Positions 26,862 to 36,770 are shown, numbered from the stretch's first letter. The stretch: 64,000 nt of DNA from Crocinitomicaceae bacterium (GCA_022447585.1 JAKVAR010000002.1:124001-188000); one strand, 5' to 3'. The notes: generated by a model from the sequence alone, not told the origin. A program made the numbers and translations.

Positions 26862-28400
26862 ATGTTAAACCGATTCTTCGGCAAAAATACGCATAGCTTT
26901 TTGCACACCTTAGGATTGTGCGGATTAGCCTTTGGAATTCCATCAAACAAAGTGGTAATGTCCGTTTCTATGATGTTTTTGATATTAAACTTAATTATCG
27001 AGGCTAATTACGCATCGTATTGGGAAAATATAAAATCGAATCGCATATTTCATTTAATCCTTCTCTTTATTTCATTTACACTAATTGGTTTGATTTGGAC
27101 TTCTAACCTAGATTATGCAATGCATGATTTTAGAGTAAAGCTACCTCTCTTAGTTATCACAACCGCACTCGCATCCAAACCCATTCAGAGTAAGAAACAA
27201 TTGCATGTAATACTGACTGCTTTCATTACCTCAACAACGATAATATCCTTGATAAACTTTTCCATGTATCAACATTGGATTGGTAATCAAGTTTATGATG
27301 ATATCAGAGGTATGTCTCTATTTTCTTCACATATTCGATACGCTTTATCAGTTTCTTTTTCATGTGCCATTTTACTTTACTTCATTGTTGAGGTAAAGCG
27401 ATATATTGTTTTAGCTTTAGCCCTCATTCTATGGCTAGTTTTCTACACATATTATAGTCAGGTTATAACTGGATACTTGACGTTATTCGGCGTTTTTTTC
27501 GTTTACTCCGTCTACAAATTTTGGCCATTAAACAGAATACTAATTTCAATTTTAAGTTTTGGATTTGTAGCAACTTCTTCAGTATTTCTATTTTGGTTAC
27601 TTAACCCCATCACCATTAATCAGAGTGATTACCAAGATTTACCAAGACAAACTATAGAAGGAGAATATTACATCGACCTTTTTGATGTTGTTTCTCCTAT
27701 AACGCACAAACCGATCTATATACAAGTTTGCGAACCAGAACTGCGCCGCGATTGGAGCCTATACTCCAAGATAGATTTCGACAGCACGGACTTGAAAGGG
27801 CAACCAATAAAAGGAACCATAATTCGATATATGTCATCATTGGACTATCCAAAGGATGCTGAACATTTAGCAATGCTAACAGAAGATGATATTAAAAATA
27901 TAGAAAAAGGCTATCCATCGCGAATTAATACCGGAATCATGGCGCGCTTATATGGAGTCAAGTTTCAATTAAACAATGAAACTGATCCAAATAATCACTC
28001 ATTATTAGAACGCTTAGAATATTGGAAAGCGGGGATGAATATTTTATCGAACAATATACTAATCGGAGTTGGGACAGGCGATATCAATGATGTTTTTAAA
28101 ACTTACTATAACCAGAGCAATTCTCTTCTAACCGAAGAGAATCGAAACCGAACCCACAACATGTACTTAACCGTATTTATTACATTAGGAATATTCGGAA
28201 TAGTATTGTTTATATTGATACAAGCGTATTTCATAAGATTAAACTTCAAAAAACGTGATGTTCTTGCACTAAGCTTCATTGTATTAATTCTAATATCCTT
28301 TCTTATTGAAGACACTTTAGAAACTCAGACTGGAATAACTTTTTATGCCCTCTTTCTAGGATTGTTTAGTTCTAAAACCCCAATTAAAGAATTTGTTTAA
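26862..28400 (+). CDS. O-antigen ligase/polymerase family membrane protein
   Basis: Polytopic inner-membrane protein of 512 residues with about 11-12 hydrophobic segments. A long periplasmic loop lies at about residues 250-420, just before the last helices, as in WaaL/Wzy proteins. The conserved end of this loop (GVGTGDINDVF, then RTHNMYLTVFITLGIFG) is the Wzy_C signature. It probably joins surface glycan to lipid A core or polymerises repeat units. No glycan biosynthesis genes are adjacent, so the substrate cannot be guessed. Confidence 0.85.
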   Translation: MLNRFFGKNTHSFLHTLGLCGLAFGIPSNKVVMSVSMMFLILNLIIEANYASYWENIKSNRIFHLILLFISFTLIGLIWTSNLDYAMHDFRVKLPLLVITTALASKPIQSKKQLHVILTAFITSTTIISLINFSMYQHWIGNQVYDDIRGMSLFSSHIRYALSVSFSCAILLYFIVEVKRYIVLALALILWLVFYTYYSQVITGYLTLFGVFFVYSVYKFWPLNRILISILSFGFVATSSVFLFWLLNPITINQSDYQDLPRQTIEGEYYIDLFDVVSPITHKPIYIQVCEPELRRDWSLYSKIDFDSTDLKGQPIKGTIIRYMSSLDYPKDAEHLAMLTEDDIKNIEKGYPSRINTGIMARLYGVKFQLNNETDPNNHSLLERLEYWKAGMNILSNNILIGVGTGDINDVFKTYYNQSNSLLTEENRNRTHNMYLTVFITLGIFGIVLFILIQAYFIRLNFKKRDVLALSFIVLILISFLIEDTLETQTGITFYALFLGLFSSKTPIKEFV

Positions 28401-28456
28401 ATTGGCTCTTTACTCGCTATTCCTTCTCACTCCAAGGTAAGACGATCTAAAAGTGT

Positions 28457-28464
28457 TACCTTTG
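28457..28464 (+). promoter_or_regulatory. -7 promoter element of mgtE
   Basis: TACCTTTG fits TAnnTTTG and lies 14 bases before the mgtE start. No TTG is found at the expected -33 distance. Confidence 0.5.
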
Positions 28465-28478
28465 CTGAAAATTGAGGG

Positions 28479-29831
28479 ATGCGCTTTGAATTAACAAAAG
28501 ATTTTCTTGAATTACTAAATTCATCTATCCAAGAGGACGATATCTCATGGATGGAGCAGCATCTGTTTGTTTTACATCATGCTGATATTGCCTCAATACT
28601 TGAAGAATTAGATGTAGACGATTCTATTTACATTTATAACCTATTAAACGAAGAATTACAGGGTGATGTTATCGTTGATTTGGATGAAGAATTAAGAGAT
28701 ACTATTATTCGAACTTTTTCTTCAAAAGAAATTGCTGAGCAATTAGAACATATTGATTCAGATGATGCTGCGGATCTTGTAAGCGAACTTCCTCAAGACC
28801 AGGTTGAAGAAATTATTGGGCATATTGCGGATAATGAAACCGCTGAAGATATCGTTGACCTATTAAATTACGAACCGGATACTGCCGGTGGTCTCATGCA
28901 AAAAGAGTTTATTCAAGCGCAAGCTGAATGGCCCGTTAATCGTTGCGTAGTTGAGCTAAGAAAACAAGCCGAAGAGGTAGAGAAAATATTCACCATTTAT
29001 GTAGTTGACGAACATAATAAACTGGTTGGTTTCCTTTCATTGAAGCGCCTTTTATTTGCAAGTCCAACAACTAAAATTATCGACTTATACCAAAATAAGA
29101 ATATAATTTCAGTGAAAACAAGTGACGACAATGAAGAGGTTGCTCGTATCATGGAGAAATATGATTTAGTCTCTGTTCCTGTAGTTGACATTCAAAATAA
29201 ACTAGTTGGTAGAATTACCATTGATGATGTCGTTGATGTCATTATGGATGAGGCTGATAAAGATTTTCAATTGGCTTCTGGGATCTCTGAAAACATTGAA
29301 TCAAGTGATAGTGTTTGGAGAATTTCAAGAGCCCGAATTCCCTGGTTGCTGATAGGTTTGCTAGGCGGTGTTTTTGGCGCTCAGGTAATTTCAATGTTTG
29401 AAGGAGGAATTAGTGAAGTTCCACAATTGGCCTTTTTCATTCCATTAATTACTGCGATGGGTGGCAATGTTGGTGTTCAATCCTCAGCCATAGTAGTGCA
29501 GTCTCTTGCTAGAGGTACTGATCAGTTCGGGTCAATCTTAAAGAAAATTTTGAAGGAATCTTTAGTTGGTGTAGTAAATGGATTACTCCTGTCCATCATA
29601 ATCTATGGCATTGCATTCGTCTTTGACAGTGCGACATTAGGATTAGTTGTGAGCATATCTTTATTCACAGTAGTCATTTTCGCTGCAATCTTCGGTACTT
29701 TAATCCCTCTACTGTTGGATAAATATAAAATTGACCCTGCACTTGCCACGGGACCATTCATAACTACACTTAACGATGTTCTTGGACTATTCATCTATCT
29801 TATGATTGGCGTTCTAGCATACGGAGTTTAA
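28479..29831 (+). CDS. mgtE: Magnesium transporter MgtE
   Basis: Dimeric Mg2+ channel of 450 residues. The cytoplasmic MgtE-N superhelix is at about residues 25-125 (DSDDAADLVSELP), two CBS domains at about 130-255, then a connecting helix and five membrane helices. Pore-region motifs GGNVGVQSSAIVVQSLARG and TLNDVLGLFIYL are conserved. CBS and N domains gate the channel according to cytoplasmic Mg2+. Its own promoter lies just upstream. Confidence 0.95.
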   Translation: MRFELTKDFLELLNSSIQEDDISWMEQHLFVLHHADIASILEELDVDDSIYIYNLLNEELQGDVIVDLDEELRDTIIRTFSSKEIAEQLEHIDSDDAADLVSELPQDQVEEIIGHIADNETAEDIVDLLNYEPDTAGGLMQKEFIQAQAEWPVNRCVVELRKQAEEVEKIFTIYVVDEHNKLVGFLSLKRLLFASPTTKIIDLYQNKNIISVKTSDDNEEVARIMEKYDLVSVPVVDIQNKLVGRITIDDVVDVIMDEADKDFQLASGISENIESSDSVWRISRARIPWLLIGLLGGVFGAQVISMFEGGISEVPQLAFFIPLITAMGGNVGVQSSAIVVQSLARGTDQFGSILKKILKESLVGVVNGLLLSIIIYGIAFVFDSATLGLVVSISLFTVVIFAAIFGTLIPLLLDKYKIDPALATGPFITTLNDVLGLFIYLMIGVLAYGV

Positions 29832-29841
29832 ATCTAACTAT

Positions 29842-30777
29842 ATGAAAGTTGTTTTTTTAGATGTTGTTCATCCAGTGCTAGAAGAGCGATTATTAGCTGC
29901 GGGATTTACTTGTGTGGATGCCACCAACTTGTCCAAAGAAGATTGTAAACCTATAATTGAAGACGCTCATGGTATTGCTATCAGGTCTCGTTTTCGTATG
30001 GATGAAGACTTCATTTCAATTGCAAAGTCATTAAAGTTTATTGCTCGATCTGGCGCAGGGATGGAGAATATCGATATTGATTATTGCAATTCAAGAAACA
30101 TTTCACTTTTCAATGCTCCAGAAGGGAATAGAAACGCCGTCGGAGAACACGCTTTAGGTATGTTACTTTCATTATTTAATAAAATACCTGCAGCCGATCA
30201 AGAAGTTCGAAGTGGTAAGTGGGATCGACAAGGAAATAGAGGAGTTGAATTAGACGGAAAAACAGTTGGCTTGATTGGTTTTGGTAATAACGGTCAAGCT
30301 TTTGCGAAAAAATTACGAGGTTTTGATGTTGACATTTTAGCTCACGACAAATACAAGACTGGATTTGGAAATCAGTTTGTGAAAGAGACAACCTTGGAGG
30401 AAATCTATAAGCATGCCGATGTTTTAAGTTTTCATATCCCTCAAAACCAAGAAACAATCTACTATGCAAACGATCATTTCTTTAAGTCTTTTATTAAAAG
30501 CATCTATTTAATAAACCTATCGCGTGGGAAAGTTGTTCAAACCTCTGCGTTAGTTCAAGCAATGAAAGACGGGAAAGTACTTGGCGCTTGTTTAGATGTT
30601 TTAGAATATGAAAAATCGAGTTTTGAATCTTTCTTTGAGCAAGATTTATCTCCAGATTTTAAATATCTATTGGACTCAAATAATGTCATTCTCTCCCCTC
30701 ATGTTGGAGGCTGGACACATGAAAGCTACTTCAAATTAAGTAACGTTTTAGCGGATAAAATTTTAAATCAATTTTGA
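29842..30777 (+). CDS. D-isomer specific 2-hydroxyacid dehydrogenase
   Basis: NAD-dependent dehydrogenase of 311 residues. The nucleotide-binding loop is GLIGFGNNGQAFAKKL (GxGxxG). The catalytic triad is visible: Arg in NLSRGKVV, Glu in CLDVLEYE, His in SPHVGGWTHE. The enzyme could be a 3-phosphoglycerate dehydrogenase, but it lacks an ACT domain and the usual serine-pathway neighbours, so I give no gene name. It starts 10 bases after mgtE; its 3' end overlaps the convergent methyltransferase gene by 10 bases. Confidence 0.88.
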   Translation: MKVVFLDVVHPVLEERLLAAGFTCVDATNLSKEDCKPIIEDAHGIAIRSRFRMDEDFISIAKSLKFIARSGAGMENIDIDYCNSRNISLFNAPEGNRNAVGEHALGMLLSLFNKIPAADQEVRSGKWDRQGNRGVELDGKTVGLIGFGNNGQAFAKKLRGFDVDILAHDKYKTGFGNQFVKETTLEEIYKHADVLSFHIPQNQETIYYANDHFFKSFIKSIYLINLSRGKVVQTSALVQAMKDGKVLGACLDVLEYEKSSFESFFEQDLSPDFKYLLDSNNVILSPHVGGWTHESYFKLSNVLADKILNQF

Positions 30778-31625
30778 GGATGAATTCTCAGAAGGTTTCC
30801 GTAGTATAGATCTTTACCTGTAGATGTTTTCATCCATAATTCTCTAACTTCAGTTCTACCCTTTTCAAAGTTCATTTTCCCCCCAACCTCAAGTTTTCTC
30901 AAATCAATTTTGGGAGAATATGTATTCAAAATCAAGAAACCCTTACGCCCTATAATTTTAGAAGCTTGAACGATCAATTCATCTAACTTATCTTCTAATT
31001 TCCACTTCTCTTTTTTGGCGCCAATTCCCCAAGCAGGTGGGTCCATCATAATTCCATGGTAATGATTCTTGCGTTTAACTTCACGCGCCGCAAATTTGAG
31101 GGCATCTTCATGAACCCATTTGATACCTTCAAGGTTACTTGAATCCATGTTTGCTTTAGCCCAAGTAATTAATTGTTTCACAGAATCAATATGCAAAACC
31201 GTTTCACAATTATTTTTCGCAACGACAGAGGCAGCTCCCGTGTATGCAAAAAGATTTAAGAATTTATCCGTGGACTTAAGTCGCTTCGCTAAAAAGTCCC
31301 AATTTACCCTTTGTTCAGGAAAAAGACCAACATGTTTAAACTTCGTCAGCTTTAAATTGAAGGTTAAATCTTGGTAGTTAATTTGCCATTCTTTAGGAGT
31401 ACCTTGCTTAAGGCATTTCCATTTACCAGATTGACCTCCACTGGAAATGAACTCCCAATGAGCCATTTTATTCCATTGATCGAAAGTCTTTCCTGACTTA
31501 AAATAAGCCTGAACTTCCGGACGAATTGTAATTATTGAACCCCAACGCTCTAGCTTCTTACCACCTCCAGCATCAATTAATTCATAATCATCCCATCCGG
31601 CAGTATATAAGCGATCCGCTGACAT
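30768..31625 (-). CDS. Class I SAM-dependent methyltransferase (RlmI-like)
   Basis: A 285-residue methyltransferase. The SAM-binding motif is FLNLFAYTGAASVVA, with an acidic strand end (VLHIDS). The catalytic motif is MMDPPAWGIG. The sequence order resembles the C-terminal half of RlmI/RlmK-type 23S rRNA methyltransferases, but the N-terminal PUA domain is missing, so the target may differ. It starts one base after the TPR gene stop; RidA, TPR protein and this gene form one unit. Confidence 0.85.
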   Translation of the reverse strand: MSADRLYTAGWDDYELIDAGGGKKLERWGSIITIRPEVQAYFKSGKTFDQWNKMAHWEFISSGGQSGKWKCLKQGTPKEWQINYQDLTFNLKLTKFKHVGLFPEQRVNWDFLAKRLKSTDKFLNLFAYTGAASVVAKNNCETVLHIDSVKQLITWAKANMDSSNLEGIKWVHEDALKFAAREVKRKNHYHGIMMDPPAWGIGAKKEKWKLEDKLDELIVQASKIIGRKGFLILNTYSPKIDLRKLEVGGKMNFEKGRTEVRELWMKTSTGKDLYYGNLLRIHPQN

Positions 31626-31626
31626 T

Positions 31627-32205
31627 CTATCTACGAGGCGTTTTTCTACGTCCCCCCATCATTTGGGCCATCCGCATTTGATTTTTAGACGGTGCCACTT
31701 GCAATTGTTTTTGCATCTGGTTAATCTGATCTTTCATCATTCCACCAGTATCTAACTTCTTCGCTTCAGCCAATAAGGTTAATGCTTCTTTCTTTCTTCC
31801 TGTTTGCGCACATATGCCGGCTAAATGCATCCTAGCAACTGCATTATCTTGACCTGTTCTCAATCCTAAAGACATTGCTTTTCGTAAATAAGCTTCGCTT
31901 TCTGATAAACCAATTTGTTGCGTATTTAAAACCGCTTTTAGAAATAAAATGTAAGCGTGTTGTTTCTTCGGTAAAAACTGTGGGTGCGTAATTTTATTAA
32001 TGAATTTAGATGCTTTATCAGTATCTCCCGTTCTCATAGCATTCAATGCAAGAACCATGTTCTCATTTCTGAAAAAAGACAGGCCAACGATACCCGTGAT
32101 TAGAATCATAACGATCCCCCATCCCCAATATCCATTATAAAATAAAGCGATTGTTAAACCTAAAGAAAGAGCTGCTACAGCGCAGCGAATAATAAACCTA
32201 ATCAT
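31627..32205 (-). CDS. Small membrane protein with TPR-like repeats
   Basis: A 192-residue protein with two hydrophobic segments in the first 45 residues (RCAVAALSLGLTIALFY and WGIVMILITGIVGLSFF). Helical TPR-like repeats follow at about residues 50-165 (SESEAYLRKAMSLGL, ARMHLAGICAQTGRKKEALTLL). The last ~20 residues are Met- and Arg-rich (MRMAQMMGGRRKTPRR). It is probably an inner-membrane scaffold; no function is known to me. Confidence 0.75.
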   Translation of the reverse strand: MIRFIIRCAVAALSLGLTIALFYNGYWGWGIVMILITGIVGLSFFRNENMVLALNAMRTGDTDKASKFINKITHPQFLPKKQHAYILFLKAVLNTQQIGLSESEAYLRKAMSLGLRTGQDNAVARMHLAGICAQTGRKKEALTLLAEAKKLDTGGMMKDQINQMQKQLQVAPSKNQMRMAQMMGGRRKTPRR

Positions 32206-32207
32206 AA

Positions 32208-32642
32208 TTATTTAATTGTTGCGATACATTTCAACTCAATCGCAATTGGAGTTGGCAATGAATTAATTTCTACTGTCGTTCTGCACGGAAGATTATCTTT
32301 AAAATATTCTGCGTAAATCTTGTTGTAAACATGGAAGTCTCTTTTCATATTAACCAAGAATACAGTAACGTCAACTAACTGGTCCCAATCAGATCCCGAC
32401 TCTTCAAGAATCACTTTTACATTATCAAAAACACTTCTACATTGTTTCTCGAAATCAAATTCAATGAAATTTCCATTTTTATCTAACTTCAAGCCTGGCA
32501 CGGCCGAATCGATATCATCAGAACCAGCTACACGAGGTCCAACCCCAGATAAAAAAAGTAAGTCTCCAACTTTACGAGCGTGAGGATAAAGACCTACAGG
32601 CTTTGGAGCTTTATTTGTTGATATTCTACTATCGTTTGACAT
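32208..32642 (-). CDS. RidA family protein (2-aminomuconate deaminase-like)
   Basis: A 144-residue member of the Rid family, whose members hydrolyse reactive enamines/imines. The ATG at 32642 (MSNDSRISTNKAPKPVG) gives the standard N-terminus. A longer frame back to 32729 would run through a -7 promoter box. The active-site Arg is in LPCRTTVEI, and the C-terminal Glu in AIELKCIA. The opening and length resemble 2-aminomuconate deaminases of the kynurenine pathway more than RidA itself, but no pathway genes are near, so the substrate is uncertain. Confidence 0.85.
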   Translation of the reverse strand: MSNDSRISTNKAPKPVGLYPHARKVGDLLFLSGVGPRVAGSDDIDSAVPGLKLDKNGNFIEFDFEKQCRSVFDNVKVILEESGSDWDQLVDVTVFLVNMKRDFHVYNKIYAEYFKDNLPCRTTVEINSLPTPIAIELKCIATIK

Positions 32643-32686
32643 GGTATTATTTTGTATTTTGATACGCAAACAGCGCGATTCAACTG

Positions 32687-32694
32687 CAAATATA
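32687..32694 (-). promoter_or_regulatory. Candidate -7 element for the RidA operon
   Basis: Minus-strand TATATTTG fits TAnnTTTG, 44 bases before the chosen RidA start. It argues against a start at 32729. Confidence 0.4.
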
Positions 32695-32779
32695 ACGAGT
32701 ATTCGAGGATTAATAAAGTTTTCCCTCAATTGATTCGTGGTACCGTTTTTGTTTAACGCTTTTTAAATAATTTTGAATC

Positions 32780-33457
32780 ATGAAAGTTCTACTAGGTTTA
32801 TTGGTTTCCCTCTTTTTATTCTGCCTCTCAAGTTGTATTGAAATCATTGATGATTTATCATTTAACGCTGATGGGAGCGGAACTTTTAAGTACAACGTAA
32901 ATTTGAGTTCAAGCAAGGTTAAGATAAATTCTGTTCTAGCACTGGACAGTCTAGATGGTAAAAAAGTACCATCAATATCTGAAATAGAAAACAAAATAAA
33001 TACCGTAATCAATTCCTTTCAAACAAAAGAAGGAATATCCGACGTAACATTCGAGTCAAATTATTCCGATTACATCTTTAAGATAACGTGTGATTTTAAT
33101 TCATTGAATGCTCTTCAAAACGCGATTCGAAGTGTAGTTAAAGAAGAATCCAAAAACAGAACAATGCCTGAATTAAATCATAATTGGTTGAGCTATTCTG
33201 AAGAGAACTTCACTCGATCTGTTCCTAAATTGACGACTAAGAAAATTTCTGATATCAAATCGGAAGATAGAGAATTATTGAAACAAGGCAGCTATACATC
33301 AATAACCAGATTTTACCGCCCCATTGACAATTTTAGTAATGAGAACGGTAAAATATCCAAGAGCCAAAAGGCCATTATGGTCCGCTCAAATATACATTCA
33401 CTCATTCAAAATCCCAATCTGCTGGATAACAGTATAAATCTTGTTAAAACAAATTAA
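32780..33457 (+). CDS. Hypothetical lipoprotein
   Basis: A 225-residue predicted lipoprotein; the signal peptide ends in FCLSSC (Cys about 19). The mature start, IEIIDDLSFNADGSGTFKYNVNLS, resembles the opening of LppM-like lipoproteins (an Asp/Gly-rich beta hairpin). The remainder is mixed alpha/beta with no motif I know. It is followed after 68 bases by two tandem DUF4836-like genes, and may belong with them. A -7-like TAATTTTG lies at 32768-32775, very close to the start codon. Confidence 0.7.
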   Translation: MKVLLGLLVSLFLFCLSSCIEIIDDLSFNADGSGTFKYNVNLSSSKVKINSVLALDSLDGKKVPSISEIENKINTVINSFQTKEGISDVTFESNYSDYIFKITCDFNSLNALQNAIRSVVKEESKNRTMPELNHNWLSYSEENFTRSVPKLTTKKISDIKSEDRELLKQGSYTSITRFYRPIDNFSNENGKISKSQKAIMVRSNIHSLIQNPNLLDNSINLVKTN

Positions 33458-33474
33458 TCAGCATTAGTTTTTTG

Positions 33475-33482
33475 TACTTTTG
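33475..33482 (+). promoter_or_regulatory. Candidate -7 element for the DUF4836-like genes
   Basis: TACTTTTG fits TAnnTTTG and lies 43 bases before the start at 33526. No TTG at -33 spacing is seen. Confidence 0.4.
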
Positions 33483-33525
33483 ATCATAGAAAAATACCTG
33501 CTTCAAAAAGGTAAAAACGTAGACC

Positions 33526-35412
33526 ATGAGATTTTCAATTTTAGCCTTAACATTATTCGTAAGTATTTCTGCATTTGCACAGAAATCGGAAAATCTAATA
33601 CCTAAGGACGCGACTTCTGTGTTTAGCATCAACAATATTTCACTTCTTCAAAAAATCTCTCTGGATGATTTAGTGAAGTATGAATTCATGGAAGAAGTTC
33701 AAGCTGAATTATTCGATGGGTCAACAACTGGAAAAACACTCAAAGATTCAGGAATAGACTTCAATCAAAAGATGAATATATTCTTTGGTCAGAATGAAGA
33801 TTTTGAAGTAGCCGGATTATCATTTGGTATTACAAATAAAGACGACCTTTTTGATGTTTTTGATGATTTCTCTTCAGCGTATAGCAATTATCAAAATGTT
33901 GCGTTTTTTGAATCTTACTTCAGTCGAATTGCCATTGAAAATAACTCGGGAGTTTTATTCAGAGTAACACCAAACACGAGTACAGTTGATGAGTTGACAG
34001 ACTCTATTTGGTATGCCCGAGGAAATGATTACCCTTGGTATGACAATTCTTTTGAAGACATCATGGAAAGTACTGAACAACATACTTCTACTACGGATGA
34101 ACCGGAAGTAGAATTCTTTGATGATATGGAAACGGAAGAAAACACCATCACACCAACGGAAAACTCAGAACTTCCTATTGCAGATGAGAATCCGAATACA
34201 AAAACGTACTACGAACTACGTGATTCGGTAGAAACGGCCTTGTCTATTCAATTCTTATCTGAGGTTTGTGATGAACTGTTTATTGACAATAAGAACTTGG
34301 TAAACTCATCCAAAGCGTTTGCTGATCAGTTAACACACACTTCGGAAGGCATTTTCTTTATGGATAACTCAAAGGGTTTGAAAAATAATCGTGACTTTAA
34401 ATTCTTAAGCACTATCTATCCTACATTATACACAAACATCGAGCAACTATACACTGGTAACATTTTATTGGGCGATCTAGTATTAAACGATAACTCCGTT
34501 GAAATGCAAATTAATGCACAATACGGTGAAGAATTAGGATCTATCTATGAGAAATTAAGTGATGCAAAATTTGATAAGAATGTTTTGAAATACATTCATA
34601 AAGACAACTCAGCCTATTTCACTTATCGCGTTAATTTGAGAGAGGCATACGAGCAGGCTTACGATGTAATTATTCCAATGTTATCTGAAGAAGAAAACCC
34701 AAGTATTAGCACTCAATTACTTATTATTGAATTGATGGATGAATTCATCAATAAAGATGCGGTGTTTGATACATACAAAGGAAGTATGTTCGGAACATTC
34801 AATGGAATTCAGAAAGTAAAAACGAAGAAAGTAGTCTTTGATTACGACGAAGAGACATTTAACTATACCGAACGCGAAGAAGAAGCAGAAGAAGACATGC
34901 CGATATTCACATTAGGCTTCTCGACAGATAGAACAGACATCCCTTCAAGAATTTTAGAACGAGTTGCAAGGCTTACAGACGAATGTCGAAATGAAGGAGA
35001 ATACTGGGTAATTGATAGAGCTATTTTAAACTCTGCACCATTGTATCTCATACTTAAAAATGACTTGTTCATATTAACAAACGATGAGCATTTAGCTAAA
35101 AACAATTCTGATGGTTTTGGAGATCAATCTATTGGTAAAAAAGAAGGGAAAATTGCACAAAAAAGTGGAATCGTTTATGGTTATGCTGATCTTGGTTTAG
35201 CTATTGAAAGTTTGCCTCGTGAACTGTTCAATAATCGCGAAAACGAAATGATTGATGTTGTTCGTGGTAAATCTGGAAAGATTTCCTTTACATCTACTGA
35301 ATCTACGAAGGAAGGAACTTCATTTAATTTAGTTTATGACTTTGAATCGGAAGGTGATTCTGAAACCTACATTTTAGATTTAATCAATAGTATGTATGTT
35401 ATTTCTAAATAG
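33526..35412 (+). CDS. DUF4836-like secreted protein
   Basis: A 628-residue exported protein with a signal peptide ending in SAFAQ. The mature start (NLIPKDATSVFSINNISLLQKIS) and the later GIDFNQKMNIFFGQNEDF, followed by AGLSFGITNKDDLFDVF, match what I recall of DUF4836, a Bacteroidota family of unknown function. An acidic, Thr-rich stretch lies at about residues 185-225 (EEFFDDMETEE-like), and a second acidic stretch near residue 450. Neighbour at 35427 shows the same order of motifs, so this is likely a diverged tandem pair. The family assignment is by eye. Confidence 0.6.
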   Translation: MRFSILALTLFVSISAFAQKSENLIPKDATSVFSINNISLLQKISLDDLVKYEFMEEVQAELFDGSTTGKTLKDSGIDFNQKMNIFFGQNEDFEVAGLSFGITNKDDLFDVFDDFSSAYSNYQNVAFFESYFSRIAIENNSGVLFRVTPNTSTVDELTDSIWYARGNDYPWYDNSFEDIMESTEQHTSTTDEPEVEFFDDMETEENTITPTENSELPIADENPNTKTYYELRDSVETALSIQFLSEVCDELFIDNKNLVNSSKAFADQLTHTSEGIFFMDNSKGLKNNRDFKFLSTIYPTLYTNIEQLYTGNILLGDLVLNDNSVEMQINAQYGEELGSIYEKLSDAKFDKNVLKYIHKDNSAYFTYRVNLREAYEQAYDVIIPMLSEEENPSISTQLLIIELMDEFINKDAVFDTYKGSMFGTFNGIQKVKTKKVVFDYDEETFNYTEREEEAEEDMPIFTLGFSTDRTDIPSRILERVARLTDECRNEGEYWVIDRAILNSAPLYLILKNDLFILTNDEHLAKNNSDGFGDQSIGKKEGKIAQKSGIVYGYADLGLAIESLPRELFNNRENEMIDVVRGKSGKISFTSTESTKEGTSFNLVYDFESEGDSETYILDLINSMYVISK

Positions 35413-35426
35413 GAATAACAGCTAAT

Positions 35427-36770
35427 ATGTACCGTAACCTCTTCATCATATTTGTTCTTGCCGGGAGTCTATCGGCTATTCTTTATTTCAAGCCTTGGGA
35501 GAGCGAAAAAGATTTACCTGCATTAATTCAAGATCGCTTGCCCGATGGAGATATTATTGGACAAACTAACATCTTGAATCTTTCTCAATCTTTATCAAAG
35601 ACTTTATTCTATTATAAACTTCCATTCCGTGATTTCCTTTCCCCCGACTTTATGTTGAGTCAAGGGAAAAACTATGGGATAGATTTGCAAACACCTGTTT
35701 ATTTTTTTCTCAATGAGTCTAGAAATAAATTAGATGATGCTGGAATGATGCTTACGGTTAGAGACAGCAGTAAAGTCCGCGAAGGAATTGATCACCTCAT
35801 CAAATTCGTTGAAATAAAAGATACGTTAATCTATAATACTCCTGTTTACATCTCACCACAAAATGAAATCTACATGGCTTATGGTCATGATTGGATGCTT
35901 TTCTACAAGGGCAAACGTTTCAACGAAACTCTTATTAGGGTTAAGGTAAAGCGGAGAGCTGAAATATCTGCGATTTGGAGAAATTTTATAGAAAAGAACT
36001 ATTTAAAGGAAAATACCATTATCGCCCAATTAAAAACAAAACAAATCCAAGATTATGGAGTTGAATCTGCTCTAGTATCATTAGAGAACGATTCTAGTAG
36101 TTTAATACTTAACACTACCATTACACAATTTGATTCCATTCTATTCTCATTAAATACGAATACGCAAAGTTTCTCAGAACAAGAGTTTACAAAACATAGT
36201 ATCAAACTAAATGTAGATATAGAACGATTGAAAAGAAACAAAAAGGATCCAATTTATATTGCACTTTCGAAAATAGGTCAGAAAATCAGTTTTCCAACAG
36301 ATGAGTTTTTACAAATATGGAACGGTGAATTGGCTTTTAGACAAGGTGGAATTCAGAAAATTAGAGAAAAATTCATCGAATCTGAACTAGATGATGATTT
36401 TAATGTGACAGAAGTTGTGAAATACAAGAATGTAAAGGTTTCTGGATTTGCACTTCACTTAACAACTAATAATAGCGCAACTTCTTTTGTTAAATCACTA
36501 TTCGAAAAAGGAATAATGACTCTAGAAGATCGAAAGGTTAGGTTGTTATATTCTCCACCTTTGAACTTTAGAAGAACTGATAGTACCATGATGTTTTATA
36601 CCGGGAAATACCGCCCAAAACTCATCTCAGATTCAATTAATTCGGTAAAATGGACTGTGAATTATACTCCAATTTCAATCTTTTTAGATTCCACAGATAT
36701 AAAATCAGTATATGGAAGAGTACAGGTCCCATTAAAAAAAATCATTTCAGATAATCTCATTGGTTTCTAA
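35427..36770 (+). CDS. Membrane-anchored protein related to the preceding DUF4836-like gene
   Basis: A 447-residue protein with one N-terminal hydrophobic segment (YRNLFIIFVLAGSLSAILYF) and no clear cleavage site, so probably anchored. The motif order GIDLQTPVYFFLNESR, then DAGMMLTVRDSSKVREGIDHL, mirrors the GIDFNQKMNIFFGQNE...ITNKDDLFDVF block in the gene 14 bases upstream. The pair thus looks like an old duplication with different anchoring. No catalytic motif is seen. It may be co-transcribed with its neighbour. Confidence 0.6.
   Translation: MYRNLFIIFVLAGSLSAILYFKPWESEKDLPALIQDRLPDGDIIGQTNILNLSQSLSKTLFYYKLPFRDFLSPDFMLSQGKNYGIDLQTPVYFFLNESRNKLDDAGMMLTVRDSSKVREGIDHLIKFVEIKDTLIYNTPVYISPQNEIYMAYGHDWMLFYKGKRFNETLIRVKVKRRAEISAIWRNFIEKNYLKENTIIAQLKTKQIQDYGVESALVSLENDSSSLILNTTITQFDSILFSLNTNTQSFSEQEFTKHSIKLNVDIERLKRNKKDPIYIALSKIGQKISFPTDEFLQIWNGELAFRQGGIQKIREKFIESELDDDFNVTEVVKYKNVKVSGFALHLTTNNSATSFVKSLFEKGIMTLEDRKVRLLYSPPLNFRRTDSTMMFYTGKYRPKLISDSINSVKWTVNYTPISIFLDSTDIKSVYGRVQVPLKKIISDNLIGF

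Noticed and set aside
32643-32729. N-terminal extension of the RidA protein
   Set aside because: The extra 29 residues do not match the family, and a -7 promoter box lies in this stretch.
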